Below, one piece after another: positions 18,054 through 25,596 of a stretch of 64,000 nt of DNA (position 1 is its first letter; each line of letters begins with the position of its first letter). The stretch is from Nocardioides sp. Root140 (GTDB lineage: Bacteria > Actinomycetota > Actinomycetes > Propionibacteriales > Nocardioidaceae): contig NZ_LMFI01000003.1 of assembly GCF_001426745.1 (NCBI RefSeq), forward strand, positions 1 to 64,000, given 5' to 3'. The position numbers and the translations under genes were made by a program. Under the pieces are notes generated by a model. That model was not told where the DNA came from. It saw nothing but the letters and a program-made list of their open reading frames with translations, and made no database searches.

Positions 18054-18194
18054 CTACGCGCTGATCGCTCGGATCGTGCGTGCGACTAGGGCGAGGTCCA
18101 CGCCGGCGCGCTGCCAGAGGGTGACGCCAGCCGCCAGGCAACCGAGACCGACTCCCGTGAGGGTCGCCGCGCCAGCGATGTTGATGTACTGCAT
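18054..18194 (-). CDS. Small single-pass membrane protein leading the operon
   Basis: 46 residues, preceded by AAGGAG six bases before the ATG, one of the best ribosome binding sites in the area. Residues 4-28 are a hydrophobic, Gly/Ala-rich helix (INIAGAATLTGVGLGCLAAGVTLW), followed by a basic amphipathic tail. It lies on the same strand as, and 169 bases upstream of, the TerY-like gene, so it may be the first gene of the defence operon or a separate unit. Small membrane proteins can be toxins or membrane anchors in defence loci, but nothing in the sequence decides this. I know no family for it. Confidence 0.55.
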   Translation of the reverse strand: MQYINIAGAATLTGVGLGCLAAGVTLWQRAGVDLALVARTIRAISA

Positions 18195-18593
18195 CTCTTT
18201 CTCCTTGGAGTTGTTCAGCCCGGGACGGAGTGCTCCGGTGCTTGTGGCACGACCTCGTGTCGAGCCACCATTTGTGTTTGCGATTGCTTGGCGCGGCAAC
18301 TGCAAAGTTAGTTAGAATGACACACAGAAAAGGGGTTCGTCAACCCGGCGTCCAGAACTTCTTTAATCCGCCCGACGCACGGGGAACGCTGCCGCACGGA
18401 GCACATGGGCAGCTAGTCCCGAGAGTCTCCTCGTCTCGCGGCAGGCTTGATGGCTGGTCTGCTCGATGCCGGCGACAGCCAGCATCGTGCCGGGCCGCTT
18501 GTTCGACGATCCCTTGGCACTCGATCTCCGCTGACTTTCACAGCCCTCCATCCTGAATAAGCGATGTCGGTGGGTCCCTGTAGGAATCGTGAC
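18195..18593. promoter_or_regulatory. Divergent intergenic region holding the likely operon promoter
   Basis: 399 bases without a convincing gene. The part between 18285 and 18335 is distinctly AT-rich compared with its surroundings (for example AAAGTTAGTTAGAATGA), as expected for a promoter of the minus-strand operon or of a plus-strand transcript. I cannot assign -35 and -10 boxes with confidence. The end, from about 18565, is similar to 721-750 upstream of the degraded paralogue. Confidence 0.35.
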
Positions 18594-18911
18594 ATGCCCA
18601 AGACCCTTGAAGCTGCCGCGGTCAGTGTCCGCCTGCGGCGACTCTGGCTCGGCGAGATCGCGAAGTCAGAAGAGTTGGCCGCCAGCGTCCTGGTCGACGC
18701 CGTGCACGACGTGCACCTGAGTCGGGTCGCCGCCTCCAGACACCGGCTCCGGCTCGCCGCCCCGACGGATGCGGCCCGGGACGCACTCGGCCGAGTGCCA
18801 GGTGCCCCCGGTGCGCTGGTCACCGCGGTGCAGGCGTTCAAGAAACAAGAGGTGCCGCTCCACCGTGTGGTGGTCGACAGCAGCTACCGCGGCAAGGGGT
18901 TGCTGCTGTGA
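18594..18911 (+). CDS. Small protein of unknown function, paralogue of the remnant at 763
   Basis: 105 residues, ATG preceded by AGGAA at a suitable distance. It is basic, helical and has no membrane segment. The first 45 residues (MPKTLEAAAVSVRLRRLWLGEIAKS...) are shared with the degraded copy at the other side of the defence operon. The last residues (VVVDSSYRGKGLLL) run into a start codon for the next frame, GTG at 18908, so the two may be co-translated. I do not recognise the family. The pairing of a short helical protein with a following larger protein is reminiscent of small secretion-system or type-II toxin partners, but that is only an impression. Confidence 0.55.
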   Translation: MPKTLEAAAVSVRLRRLWLGEIAKSEELAASVLVDAVHDVHLSRVAASRHRLRLAAPTDAARDALGRVPGAPGALVTAVQAFKKQEVPLHRVVVDSSYRGKGLLL

Positions 18912-19341
18912 ACGCCTCGACGGACGGAACGCAGTTCGAGCTGAACATGGGGCTGGTCGTCTCGGCGCCGCGGCAGGCGCCTCTGACCGACCGGCCACGG
19001 TGGTTCCTGGACGCCGCACGCCAGACTCCTGTTGTCCACACCAAGTGGGAGCAGAAGTGGCGCTGCACCATCCAAGAGGGGGAGCACCCCATCGTCCTGC
19101 TCCACCGCGGCGGTCCGCTTCGGTTAGCCTTCGACGTGTCGCAGACCGAGGGCGCGCCGACAACTCGCGGCCGTTGCCGACCGAGCTGGCCAACCCCTTC
19201 GCGATGGAGCACGTGTCGACGCCGAGGCAGCGCGAGAACTCCTGGTCGGGCAGCCACTGCCCCACCTCGTCGCGTGCGTGCGGGCCACGGCCGCCCCCTG
19301 GCCCGCCGCCCGGTACCGGGCGCTGAGTTGCTCGGGAAGTG
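18908..19341 (+). pseudogene. Probable frameshifted gene of unknown function
   Basis: The frame opens with GTG at 18908, overlapping the stop of the preceding gene, and reads sensibly for about 85 residues (MNASTDGTQFELNMGLVV...HRGGPLRLAFDV). It then turns into low-quality, Arg/Pro-rich sequence. Protein-like sequence with high third-position GC continues in the other plus frames: first NSRPLPTELANPFAMEHV near 19170, then AEAARELLVGQPLPHLVACVRATAAPW near 19210-19320. This pattern suggests one or two indels. If intact it would be about 140 residues. A sequencing error would give the same picture. The family is unknown. Confidence 0.4.
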
Positions 19342-19354
19342 CTCCCCACGGAGC

Positions 19355-19493
19355 AAGCAACTCGCCCTCTCGCGGTACCGATCCGGGGCATGATGAGGCC
19401 ACCGACCAACCTAGGGAGGAACCCATGAACAAGACCGTTCTGCCGCTCGTCGTGCTGGCACTGCTCGGGCTCGGGGCCTGCGGCGACGACAGC
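19355..19493 (+). repeat. 139-bp inverted copy A (lipoprotein 5' region)
   Basis: This segment covers the upstream region, start and signal sequence of the lipoprotein gene at 19425. It matches the reverse complement of 58421-58559 over the same length at roughly 85-90 percent by eye. Identity continues through non-coding sequence (AAGCAACTCGCCCTCTC, CGGTACCGATCCGG), so a recent duplication is more likely than selection on the signal peptide alone. Confidence 0.75.
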
Positions 19494-19769
19494 CGCGGCG
19501 GCGGCGACGACGAGTCGTCGGGCACCCCGGCGTGCTCTGACGTCTGGGAGGTCGGCGAGACGCTGGACTTGAACACCTACGAGGGCTGCGAGGACGGGGA
19601 CTCCATCGTCGCCGTTGTCACGATGGGCTGCTACGACGCCGACTCCAAGTACGTCGGCCAGTTCACCGCCTACGAAGACCGGCTCTGGGTGGTGCAGTCC
19701 GGCACCGACCAGAAGACCGGCGACGGCGGCACGCCCGGCAAGATCACGGACGTCGACCCGGAGTGCTGA
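19425..19769 (+). CDS. Small secreted lipoprotein
   Basis: 114 residues. A lipoprotein signal peptide (MNKTVLPLVVLALLGLGACGDD) with lipobox LGAC at residues 16-19 is followed by an acidic Gly/Asp/Ser linker and a compact domain with four later Cys residues (PACSDV, YEGCEDG, MGCYD, PEC), which suggests two disulfides. Ribosome binding site AGGGAGG sits before the ATG. The stop overlaps the start of the LuxR-like gene. The signal region is duplicated at 58489 on the other strand but the mature parts differ. Function unknown. Confidence 0.75.
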   Translation: MNKTVLPLVVLALLGLGACGDDSRGGGDDESSGTPACSDVWEVGETLDLNTYEGCEDGDSIVAVVTMGCYDADSKYVGQFTAYEDRLWVVQSGTDQKTGDGGTPGKITDVDPEC

Positions 19770-20008
19770 TGACCGAGCCCGAAGTCAGCCCGCGCGTGGC
19801 GGCCGAGATCGTCGAGGATTTGTCGCGGCCGGGCGTCCCGCAACCGCTCCGGCTCACGGAGGGGGAGACCAAGGCGCTCCGCCTGATTGCTGACGGCCTC
19901 ACCTACAGCGACGTCGCCCGCAGGCTGTACGTCTCCGAGACCACGATCGACAACCACGCCCGCAACACCCAGCAGAAGGCGCAGATGTTCCGCGACTGGC
20001 CAGCCTGA
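19769..20008 (+). CDS. LuxR-type HTH protein (short)
   Basis: 79 residues, essentially one LuxR/GerE helix-turn-helix: LTEGETKALRLIADGLTYSDVARRLYVSETTIDNHARNTQQKAQM at residues 30-73. The ATG sits in TGATG with the lipoprotein stop, and a GTG at 19763 is an alternative. Stand-alone LuxR domains without a receiver are known in actinobacteria as small regulators, although this one could be the remains of a longer regulator. Neighbours are a lipoprotein and a protease pseudogene. Confidence 0.7.
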   Translation: MTEPEVSPRVAAEIVEDLSRPGVPQPLRLTEGETKALRLIADGLTYSDVARRLYVSETTIDNHARNTQQKAQMFRDWPA

Positions 20009-20109
20009 CCCGCACGTCCTGTCCCCAACGCGTTCTAGCCATCAGGGCCAAGCGGAGTCCTGACGGTCGGTCTTCGAGGAAGAGTTGCGCGTCAGGCGTC
20101 CCAGCGCGT

Positions 20110-20646
20110 ACATGCTGAAGTTTGAGTTCATCCCCTTCTCGCCCTGCCACACCACCTGCACTGCGAGCGGGCCAAGGCGTACGGCGTCCGCGTGAGCCCG
20201 ATGCGTGCCGGCTACTCGAGGGCCGGGTGCATCGAGCGGGTGCCCACGAGGGTCGCTCAACTGGTGGCCGAATCCGAATCGCCCGAATCCGAATCACTCA
20301 GGGTTCCGGTGCGGTTCGAGCTGCTGCTCAACGATGCCCACTCGCCAACCGAGCAGCTGGCGACGCTGGCCCACGAGCTGGGCCATCTCTTCTGCAGCCA
20401 TGTCGGCGCGGACCCGAGCGACCCCTGGTCCGCACGTCGCCCTGCGCGTTCGGTGGGTGAGTTCGAGGCCGAGTCGGTGGCGCTGGTGGTCTACAAACGG
20501 GTGGCACCCAGGCCGTGCTACCGCCGTACCTCAACCAGTGGTTCGACCCGACACAGAAGATAGTGCCCGGCGCGGACTGGCCCCGGGTGTGCCGGGCGGC
20601 GAATGAGATCGTCGAGATGCGCCAGCGCCCGGTCCTCGGCGTCTGA
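20110..20646 (+). pseudogene. ImmA/IrrE-type metallopeptidase pseudogene
   Basis: One frame encodes QLATLAHELGHLFCSHVGAD with the zinc-binding HELGH motif near 20370, followed by the conserved VGEFEAESVALVVYKR. After about 20500 this frame degenerates. The natural C-terminus (LPPYLNQWFDPTQKIVPGADWPRVCRAANEIVEM) continues in another frame to a stop at 20646. The N-terminus is also split (MLKFEFIPFSPCH in another frame from 20110). At least two frameshifts imply a dead gene. ImmA/IrrE proteases usually cleave repressors in mobile elements and stress regulons. Confidence 0.7.
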
Positions 20647-20726
20647 TGACACAGTCGCTGCGAAGCGCACGTGCTGCTTCGACCAATCCACGTCGCGGTG
20701 TCAGACCTTTCCGTTACGGCCCGGTC

Positions 20727-21863
20727 ATGCTCAAGATGCTCCCGGTCTCGACTGCTCTCGTGCTCACGTTGACCGCGTGCGGCGACGACTCCTCCGACGA
20801 CGCTGTCCCCACCGCACAGAGTGCGGCACTGGTCCTGCAGTCGGAGATCCCGGAGATCACCCGGCTCCTGGAGATTGACGAGGACAATGACCCCAACGAG
20901 CTGATCGGCAGGCCGAACGGGTACGTCGGAGCAACGGTGGTCTTCGACTCCCGCGTCGAGTGTCCGGACGACGACCCGGGTGTCGACTGTGGTGCCACGA
21001 TCGAGGAGTGGCCCTCTCGCAAGGAGGCACAGGAGCGCTCCGACTACATCCAGTCGCTGCAGTCGGGCAGCAGCATGCTGGGCAGCGAGTGGAACACGGT
21101 TCGCGGCAAGCTGCTCCTGAGGGTGACCGGCAACATGAAGCCGTCTGAAGCAGAGGGCTACGCCGAGATCTTCGAATCCGAGGATCTGGCGGCCGAGGTC
21201 GACTCCGCGGAGGCCGATGACTCCACGCCCGCCGCGACCGAGAGTGATGAGCAGCCGAGTGAGCCCGAGGACTTCGTGATCGAGAGTGGCTTCACCACGG
21301 GCACCGACTCGATCGGGACCCGCTACACCTCAGCCGGTGCGCGATTGACCAACGCCAACACCGACCTTGCGGCCTACGACGTGCAGGTGCTGTTCAACCT
21401 GATCGGCGGCAACGGTGAGGTCATCGACACGACGACGGAGACAGTGCCCTACGTCGGTCCCGGTGAGGCCGTCCCTGTGGCGCCACTTCAGATCGGGTTC
21501 GACCTCAAGGCCAAGCCGATCGATCTGCAGGTCCAGGTCGTCGGAGAGTTCAGCGACGATGTCGGCCCGAAGGGTCCGCTCTCCGACAAGGGCGTGATCC
21601 TGCAGATGGAAGGTGTCGACGTCATCAAGGGCGACTACGGCAACGAGATCAGCGGACGGGTCACCAACACGACTGACGAGGTCGTCGAATGGCCGTCCTG
21701 GTCGTGCATCTTTCTCAATGGCAAGAAGATCGTTGGCGGCTCGTCCTCGACGATCACGGACCCGATTCCTCCCGGCAGCACGGTGCAGTTCGACGACATG
21801 CTGAGCATCGACGGCTTGCTGCCCAAGAAGGTCGAGTGTCGAGTTCTGGCAGACCTGCCCTGA
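20727..21863 (+). CDS. Lipoprotein of unknown function
   Basis: 378 residues from ATG 20727 (a longer frame reaches 20646). The signal peptide MLKMLPVSTALVLTLTACGDD carries a lipobox LTAC. The mature protein has an N-terminal domain (35-150), an acidic linker (160-190, DSAEADDSTPAATESDEQPSEPED) and two beta-rich Ig-like segments with FxxK/DNxT patterns typical of FxLYD/DUF4352-like extracytoplasmic domains (ARLTNANTDLAAYDVQVLFNLIGGNG; SGRVTNTTDEVVEWPSWSCIFLNG). Likely anchored to the outer face of the membrane. No enzymatic motif seen. Confidence 0.7.
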   Translation: MLKMLPVSTALVLTLTACGDDSSDDAVPTAQSAALVLQSEIPEITRLLEIDEDNDPNELIGRPNGYVGATVVFDSRVECPDDDPGVDCGATIEEWPSRKEAQERSDYIQSLQSGSSMLGSEWNTVRGKLLLRVTGNMKPSEAEGYAEIFESEDLAAEVDSAEADDSTPAATESDEQPSEPEDFVIESGFTTGTDSIGTRYTSAGARLTNANTDLAAYDVQVLFNLIGGNGEVIDTTTETVPYVGPGEAVPVAPLQIGFDLKAKPIDLQVQVVGEFSDDVGPKGPLSDKGVILQMEGVDVIKGDYGNEISGRVTNTTDEVVEWPSWSCIFLNGKKIVGGSSSTITDPIPPGSTVQFDDMLSIDGLLPKKVECRVLADLP

Positions 21864-21990
21864 CGCCGAGACGGAGGCGCCATGTTGGCCACGTGACTCC
21901 TCCGGAGATTCGCTCTCATTGCCCCCACCCGTGGTGGCCCGATCCTGCGTTCTTAAGGATGAAGGGGTTCCGAGCGAGGAGAGTGGTCCC

Positions 21991-22497
21991 ATGGACCGGG
22001 AGGTCGAGCTCAGACAGTTCGTCTCGACACGGGGTGCCGCGCTCTCCAGAGCGGCATACCTGCTCACGGGCGACCACCAGGCAGCGGAGGACCTGGTGCA
22101 GGACACCTACGTGGTCCTGGTCCGGCGCTGGCAGAAGTCGGGCAAGGTCGATCCGGATGCCTACGTCCGTCGGATCCTCTACACGAGGTTCGTCGACGGC
22201 TGGCGCCGGCGCCGCCTGATCGAGTTCCCGAGCGCCTCACCACCCGACGACGCCGGCGGCAACGAGGCGGACGCGGTCGACACCCGGCTGACGCTGCGCG
22301 ATGCGCTCGCCCGGCTCACCCCGCGACAGCGCGCCGTACTGATGCTGCGCTTCTACGAGGACCTCACCGAGGTCCAGGCCGCTTCTGCCCTCGGCATCAG
22401 CGCGAACACGGTGAAGTCGCAGACCCGGCTGGCGCTCCAACGGCTCCGGGAGCTCGCCCCCAAAGCAGTCGCCTCGCTCGAAGGAGTGGAATCATGA
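21991..22497 (+). CDS. SigE-type ECF RNA polymerase sigma factor
   Basis: 168 residues, ATG preceded by GAGGAG. Region 2 (AAYLLTGDHQAAEDLVQDTYVVLVRRW, residues 21-47) and region 4 (LTPRQRAVLMLRFYEDLTEVQAASALGISANTVKSQTRLALQRL, about 105-150) are complete. It belongs to the actinobacterial SigE family of ECF factors (SigE70-like). Its stop codon overlaps the start of the following membrane protein in ATGA, which is the usual layout for a sigma factor and its membrane partner. Confidence 0.92.
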   Translation: MDREVELRQFVSTRGAALSRAAYLLTGDHQAAEDLVQDTYVVLVRRWQKSGKVDPDAYVRRILYTRFVDGWRRRRLIEFPSASPPDDAGGNEADAVDTRLTLRDALARLTPRQRAVLMLRFYEDLTEVQAASALGISANTVKSQTRLALQRLRELAPKAVASLEGVES

Positions 22498-23648
22498 ACG
22501 GCCTGCACGCCGCCCTCGACGAGCTCGCCACGGACGTGCCCGTGTACGGCGACCTGGACCGCGCGATCGCCCGGGCCAATCATGACCGTCGCCGTCGGTA
22601 CGGCGTCCTGGCCGGCATAGCCGCAGCTGCCGCCGTGCTGATCGTGATCGCCGGGATCCTGGTCACGACGCGCGGCAACGACTCGGCGCCATCTCCGGTC
22701 GCGCCCACTCCGACGCCGACGCCGTCAGCGCAGTTCCAGTCTCCCGGCCGGGGCGACCATCCCGCAGCCATGTACGACGCGGGTGGAGCGCTGGTGATGG
22801 CCACCATGGACCAGGAGGTTCGCGCAGGTAGCGCGACGTTGTGGCGGCGCGAGTCGGGTAGGTGGCAGAAGCTCGGGACGCTGCAGCACGCCGTTCCGAT
22901 GCACTGGAAGGCCGACTCCGAAATCACTCGGCTGTCGCCGGGCCCCGGTCAACAGGACATCATCGCGGTCATCACCGCCGATACTGCAAACCCGCGGGTC
23001 GCGTTCTCGAGTGATGGCGGACTCACTTGGAGCTACCTCTCGACGTGCGGCGAGTGCTGGATCCACGCGCAGGGCGACTACGTCTACATGGTCGGGTTCG
23101 AATCGAGCACCCTACGGAGGGCCGCGTTCGGTGCCCGTGACTGGGAGGAGCTGCCGCTTCCCACGGCACCGGACCCGGACTCCGGCTATCGTGGCCCGCT
23201 CGTGCTCGACGACGGCACCCTTGTCATCGTGGAGGCGACCAACCCGGACGACTGTGGGTCCTCCGGCCACTATCGGTTCTCGCGCGACCACGGCGACACG
23301 TGGAGCAAGCGCCGGGTGACCCCCGGCCAAGCCACCTGCATCGACGGTCCTACCGGCAACACGCTGTACGCCTCCGGCGACCTCGGGCAGTTCCGCAGCA
23401 CGGACCTTGTCCACTGGGAGCCCGTTGTGGTCGATGGCCGGTTCCCGCCGAGTCCGCGCCGGGACCTGCCGGCGTCCTGCTGGAAGCGCGACCCCGGCTA
23501 CCGGTGGGTGTCGGAGCCACCACTCCTGGTCGGCGACGAGGTCTACCGGCTCTTCCACGTGCCTGACCGCGACCGCTGGACCGGGGTCACCCACGCGTTG
23601 ATGGTGTCCCGCGACGACTGCCGGACTTGGCAGAAGGCGACGCACTGA
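22494..23648 (+). CDS. Membrane-anchored beta-propeller protein, partner of the SigE-type factor
   Basis: 384 residues. An N-terminal cytoplasmic segment (1-35), a transmembrane helix at 37-58 (GVLAGIAAAAAVLIVIAGILV), a Pro/Thr linker, and an extracellular domain with repeated sialidase/BNR-type motifs (SSDGGLTW, SRDHGDTWSK, SRDDCRTWQK). Such proteins often follow SigE-type sigma genes in Nocardioides-like genomes. The short cytoplasmic tail could bind the sigma factor, but no zinc-binding anti-sigma motif is seen. Translationally coupled to the sigma gene. Confidence 0.75.
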   Translation: MNGLHAALDELATDVPVYGDLDRAIARANHDRRRRYGVLAGIAAAAAVLIVIAGILVTTRGNDSAPSPVAPTPTPTPSAQFQSPGRGDHPAAMYDAGGALVMATMDQEVRAGSATLWRRESGRWQKLGTLQHAVPMHWKADSEITRLSPGPGQQDIIAVITADTANPRVAFSSDGGLTWSYLSTCGECWIHAQGDYVYMVGFESSTLRRAAFGARDWEELPLPTAPDPDSGYRGPLVLDDGTLVIVEATNPDDCGSSGHYRFSRDHGDTWSKRRVTPGQATCIDGPTGNTLYASGDLGQFRSTDLVHWEPVVVDGRFPPSPRRDLPASCWKRDPGYRWVSEPPLLVGDEVYRLFHVPDRDRWTGVTHALMVSRDDCRTWQKATH

Positions 23649-23748
23649 TGCGTGCCTAGTGTGTTCGGGCGTTGCGAGAACCTGCAGGCCCCACGCAGCT
23701 TTGACGCCAGGCACCAGGGTTCCTCGGCGGCGCCAGTCGCGCAGTGGG

Positions 23749-23967
23749 AAAGTGCTCATGACCAGAATGCTCGTGGTCGAGGGCGCGGAGGAGCGGGTGA
23801 TCGCGGCTGCCGAGCTGGCGGTGTACGTGCGGGAGCGTGAGGTCGACCGACCCCGCTGGGCGTGGGACGACACTGCCCGGTGGTACCCACTAAATCGCCC
23901 CGGGTTTCGTGGAGGCTCTGGTCTACCCCGATCGGGACGGATGTTTCACGGTAGTGCTCGGGCGTGA
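23749..23967 (+). pseudogene. 5' fragment of the PolA-like polymerase gene
   Basis: The reading frame from ATG 23758 (MTRMLVVEGAEERVIAAAELAVYVREREVDRPRWAWDDTARWYP) repeats the N-terminus of the polymerase at 50853 almost exactly, after a short internal deletion, and then continues for about 25 unrelated residues to a stop at 23967. Upstream bases (GCAGTGGGAAAGTGCTCATGACC) also match those before 50853. It lacks every polymerase motif, so it is a duplicated remnant. Confidence 0.75.
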
Positions 23968-24035
23968 TCCTGCCAGCGGTTGGTCTCGAACTCGGCGGGC
24001 GAGAAAGTCATCGTGCCTGGGACAACACGGAGCAG

Positions 24036-25082
24036 CTATTTCTGGTGGAATGCCGTGTCTATGACGAGGGCGGTCGCGATGGTCAGAGAACGCAGCGGCT
24101 CTGACAAAGGGACCGGGAAGTCCACAACGTAGTTGTCGCCTTTAGTGAACAGTTCCTTGGCCAACCCTGCCCGGGTCTTACTGATGTTGGCGACGACCTT
24201 GCTGTTCGCGTCCTGGACGTTGAACTCCCGGTGACGCTGACGGTCCTCTGAGTAGACAGCACCGATCAGTGTGCTGTCGGCTCGCTCAAGTTTGAAGGCA
24301 CGGTCGGCATGCTTCCAACTCTGTGACGTCACGATTCGCCCGACGCTGGCGCCGTTTGCGCCACTGATGCTGATCTTGGAGCTTAGGACGGAGGCCTCAC
24401 GTCTCAGATCGAGCAACAACCGTCCGCTCATGTCGACCACCTGTATGCGGCTCGACATCCGCTTCCCTCGTACGGCGGCGACCTGGATGCCCTCCTGATT
24501 GTAGATGGCGTACTCGGCGCGTAGTTCGACGAGTTTGCCCTTCTGGTTGATGACGAGGACGGGCTCCTCAAAGACCGCCGCGTCTGGATTCCCGGACGCA
24601 TCGACAAAAGCAGCCTTCTGGACCTGGTTCCGGATCTTGTCGGTCAGCCGGTTAGTCGCAGCCAGTGGCCCACTTGTTGCTGGTAAGCGCTGACCCGCGA
24701 CTGAATACGTCGGCGCTGCGACTGGATAGGCAGGGGCCGGGGATGGATACGCCGGGGGCGGCCCCTGGGTGGGATTCATAGCGGCCGGCGGCGCAATTGC
24801 GACCGGCGGATCAGTAGATTGGCGACCGCCTGATACGACGTGTTCGGTCCACAGAGCTCCGTCCCAGTAGCGGAGCTCGAACCGCCGGAACGGGTCTGGG
24901 TGCCATGCACTCGCTGTCGACGAGTTGGCGGGAGTTGACACTGACGCCCTGACGCCAGGCTGATCTATCGATGGGGTGCCCTGCGTCGCGACCTGCTCGC
25001 TCCACTTGGTCCCATCCCAATATCGACGTTCGTGGCGGCCGAATGGATCGGGGTACCAACCGGCAGGCGACGGGGTGGACAC
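24036..25082 (-). CDS. DUF2510 protein with scramblase/LURP-one-like domain
   Basis: 348 residues from GTG 25082 (MSTPSPAGWYPDPFG...). Two DUF2510 motifs at the N-terminus (AGWYPDPFGRHERRYWDG and AWHPDPFRRFELRYWDG), a Pro/Ala/Tyr-rich linker (about 90-140), then a beta-rich domain (about 155-345) that resembles phospholipid-scramblase/LURP-one-like folds (VLVINQKGKLVELRAEYAIYNQEG...). DUF2510 is common in actinobacterial membrane-associated proteins. It follows the PH-like gene by 8 bases in the same direction, so a joint membrane-lipid role is plausible. Confidence 0.7.
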   Translation of the reverse strand: MSTPSPAGWYPDPFGRHERRYWDGTKWSEQVATQGTPSIDQPGVRASVSTPANSSTASAWHPDPFRRFELRYWDGALWTEHVVSGGRQSTDPPVAIAPPAAMNPTQGPPPAYPSPAPAYPVAAPTYSVAGQRLPATSGPLAATNRLTDKIRNQVQKAAFVDASGNPDAAVFEEPVLVINQKGKLVELRAEYAIYNQEGIQVAAVRGKRMSSRIQVVDMSGRLLLDLRREASVLSSKISISGANGASVGRIVTSQSWKHADRAFKLERADSTLIGAVYSEDRQRHREFNVQDANSKVVANISKTRAGLAKELFTKGDNYVVDFPVPLSEPLRSLTIATALVIDTAFHQK

Positions 25083-25090
25083 TGGATGAC

Positions 25091-25465
25091 CTAGGAGCCC
25101 AGCACGCTGTGCGCGATGAGCATGTCTAGTTTCCGGATGTCGATGCCCTTTTGCAGGTTCACCTTGATGTGGCCCGCGCGAGTCCACAATTCGATTTCGG
25201 CGTTGTGGTCCAAGAACCCGCCGGCGTTCTCCGAGGACCACATGTTCACCATGGCCCATGGCAGGGAATAGATCTCGACCTTCTTGCCACGCAGCCCCTG
25301 GGCGTCGCGAACGATGAGGCGCTTGGTCGTGAAGATCGCGCTGTCGCGAAAGGTCTTGTAGGCAGCAACTGGCTGCTCGCCCATGACAAGCAGGTCTGAC
25401 ACGTCCGAAGGGATCGGGCATTCGGAGACGAGGGTCCAAGCGAGGATTCCGGCGGTTTCCGCCAC
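25091..25465 (-). CDS. Bacterial PH-domain protein
   Basis: 124 residues if started at GTG 25465, which has AAGGAA upstream; the frame is open to 25522. The sequence AAYKTFRDSAIFTTKRLIVRDAQGLRGKKVEIYSLPW matches bacterial PH-like domains (YvbH/DUF1696 type), followed by a C-terminal amphipathic helix. Soluble. Located 8 bases upstream of the DUF2510/scramblase-like gene, probably in one operon. Confidence 0.75.
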   Translation of the reverse strand: MAETAGILAWTLVSECPIPSDVSDLLVMGEQPVAAYKTFRDSAIFTTKRLIVRDAQGLRGKKVEIYSLPWAMVNMWSSENAGGFLDHNAEIELWTRAGHIKVNLQKGIDIRKLDMLIAHSVLGS

Positions 25466-25596
25466 GTCAGAGTTCCTTTCGGGTGGTCGGACCAGATGGG
25501 CATCTCTTGCGTTTCGATCCAAAGGTGACCATAGGTTCGTCCGCCCCGTGACGTCTCAGAAATGCGGAAAACTCCCTCGAACTCGTCGGCGAACCT

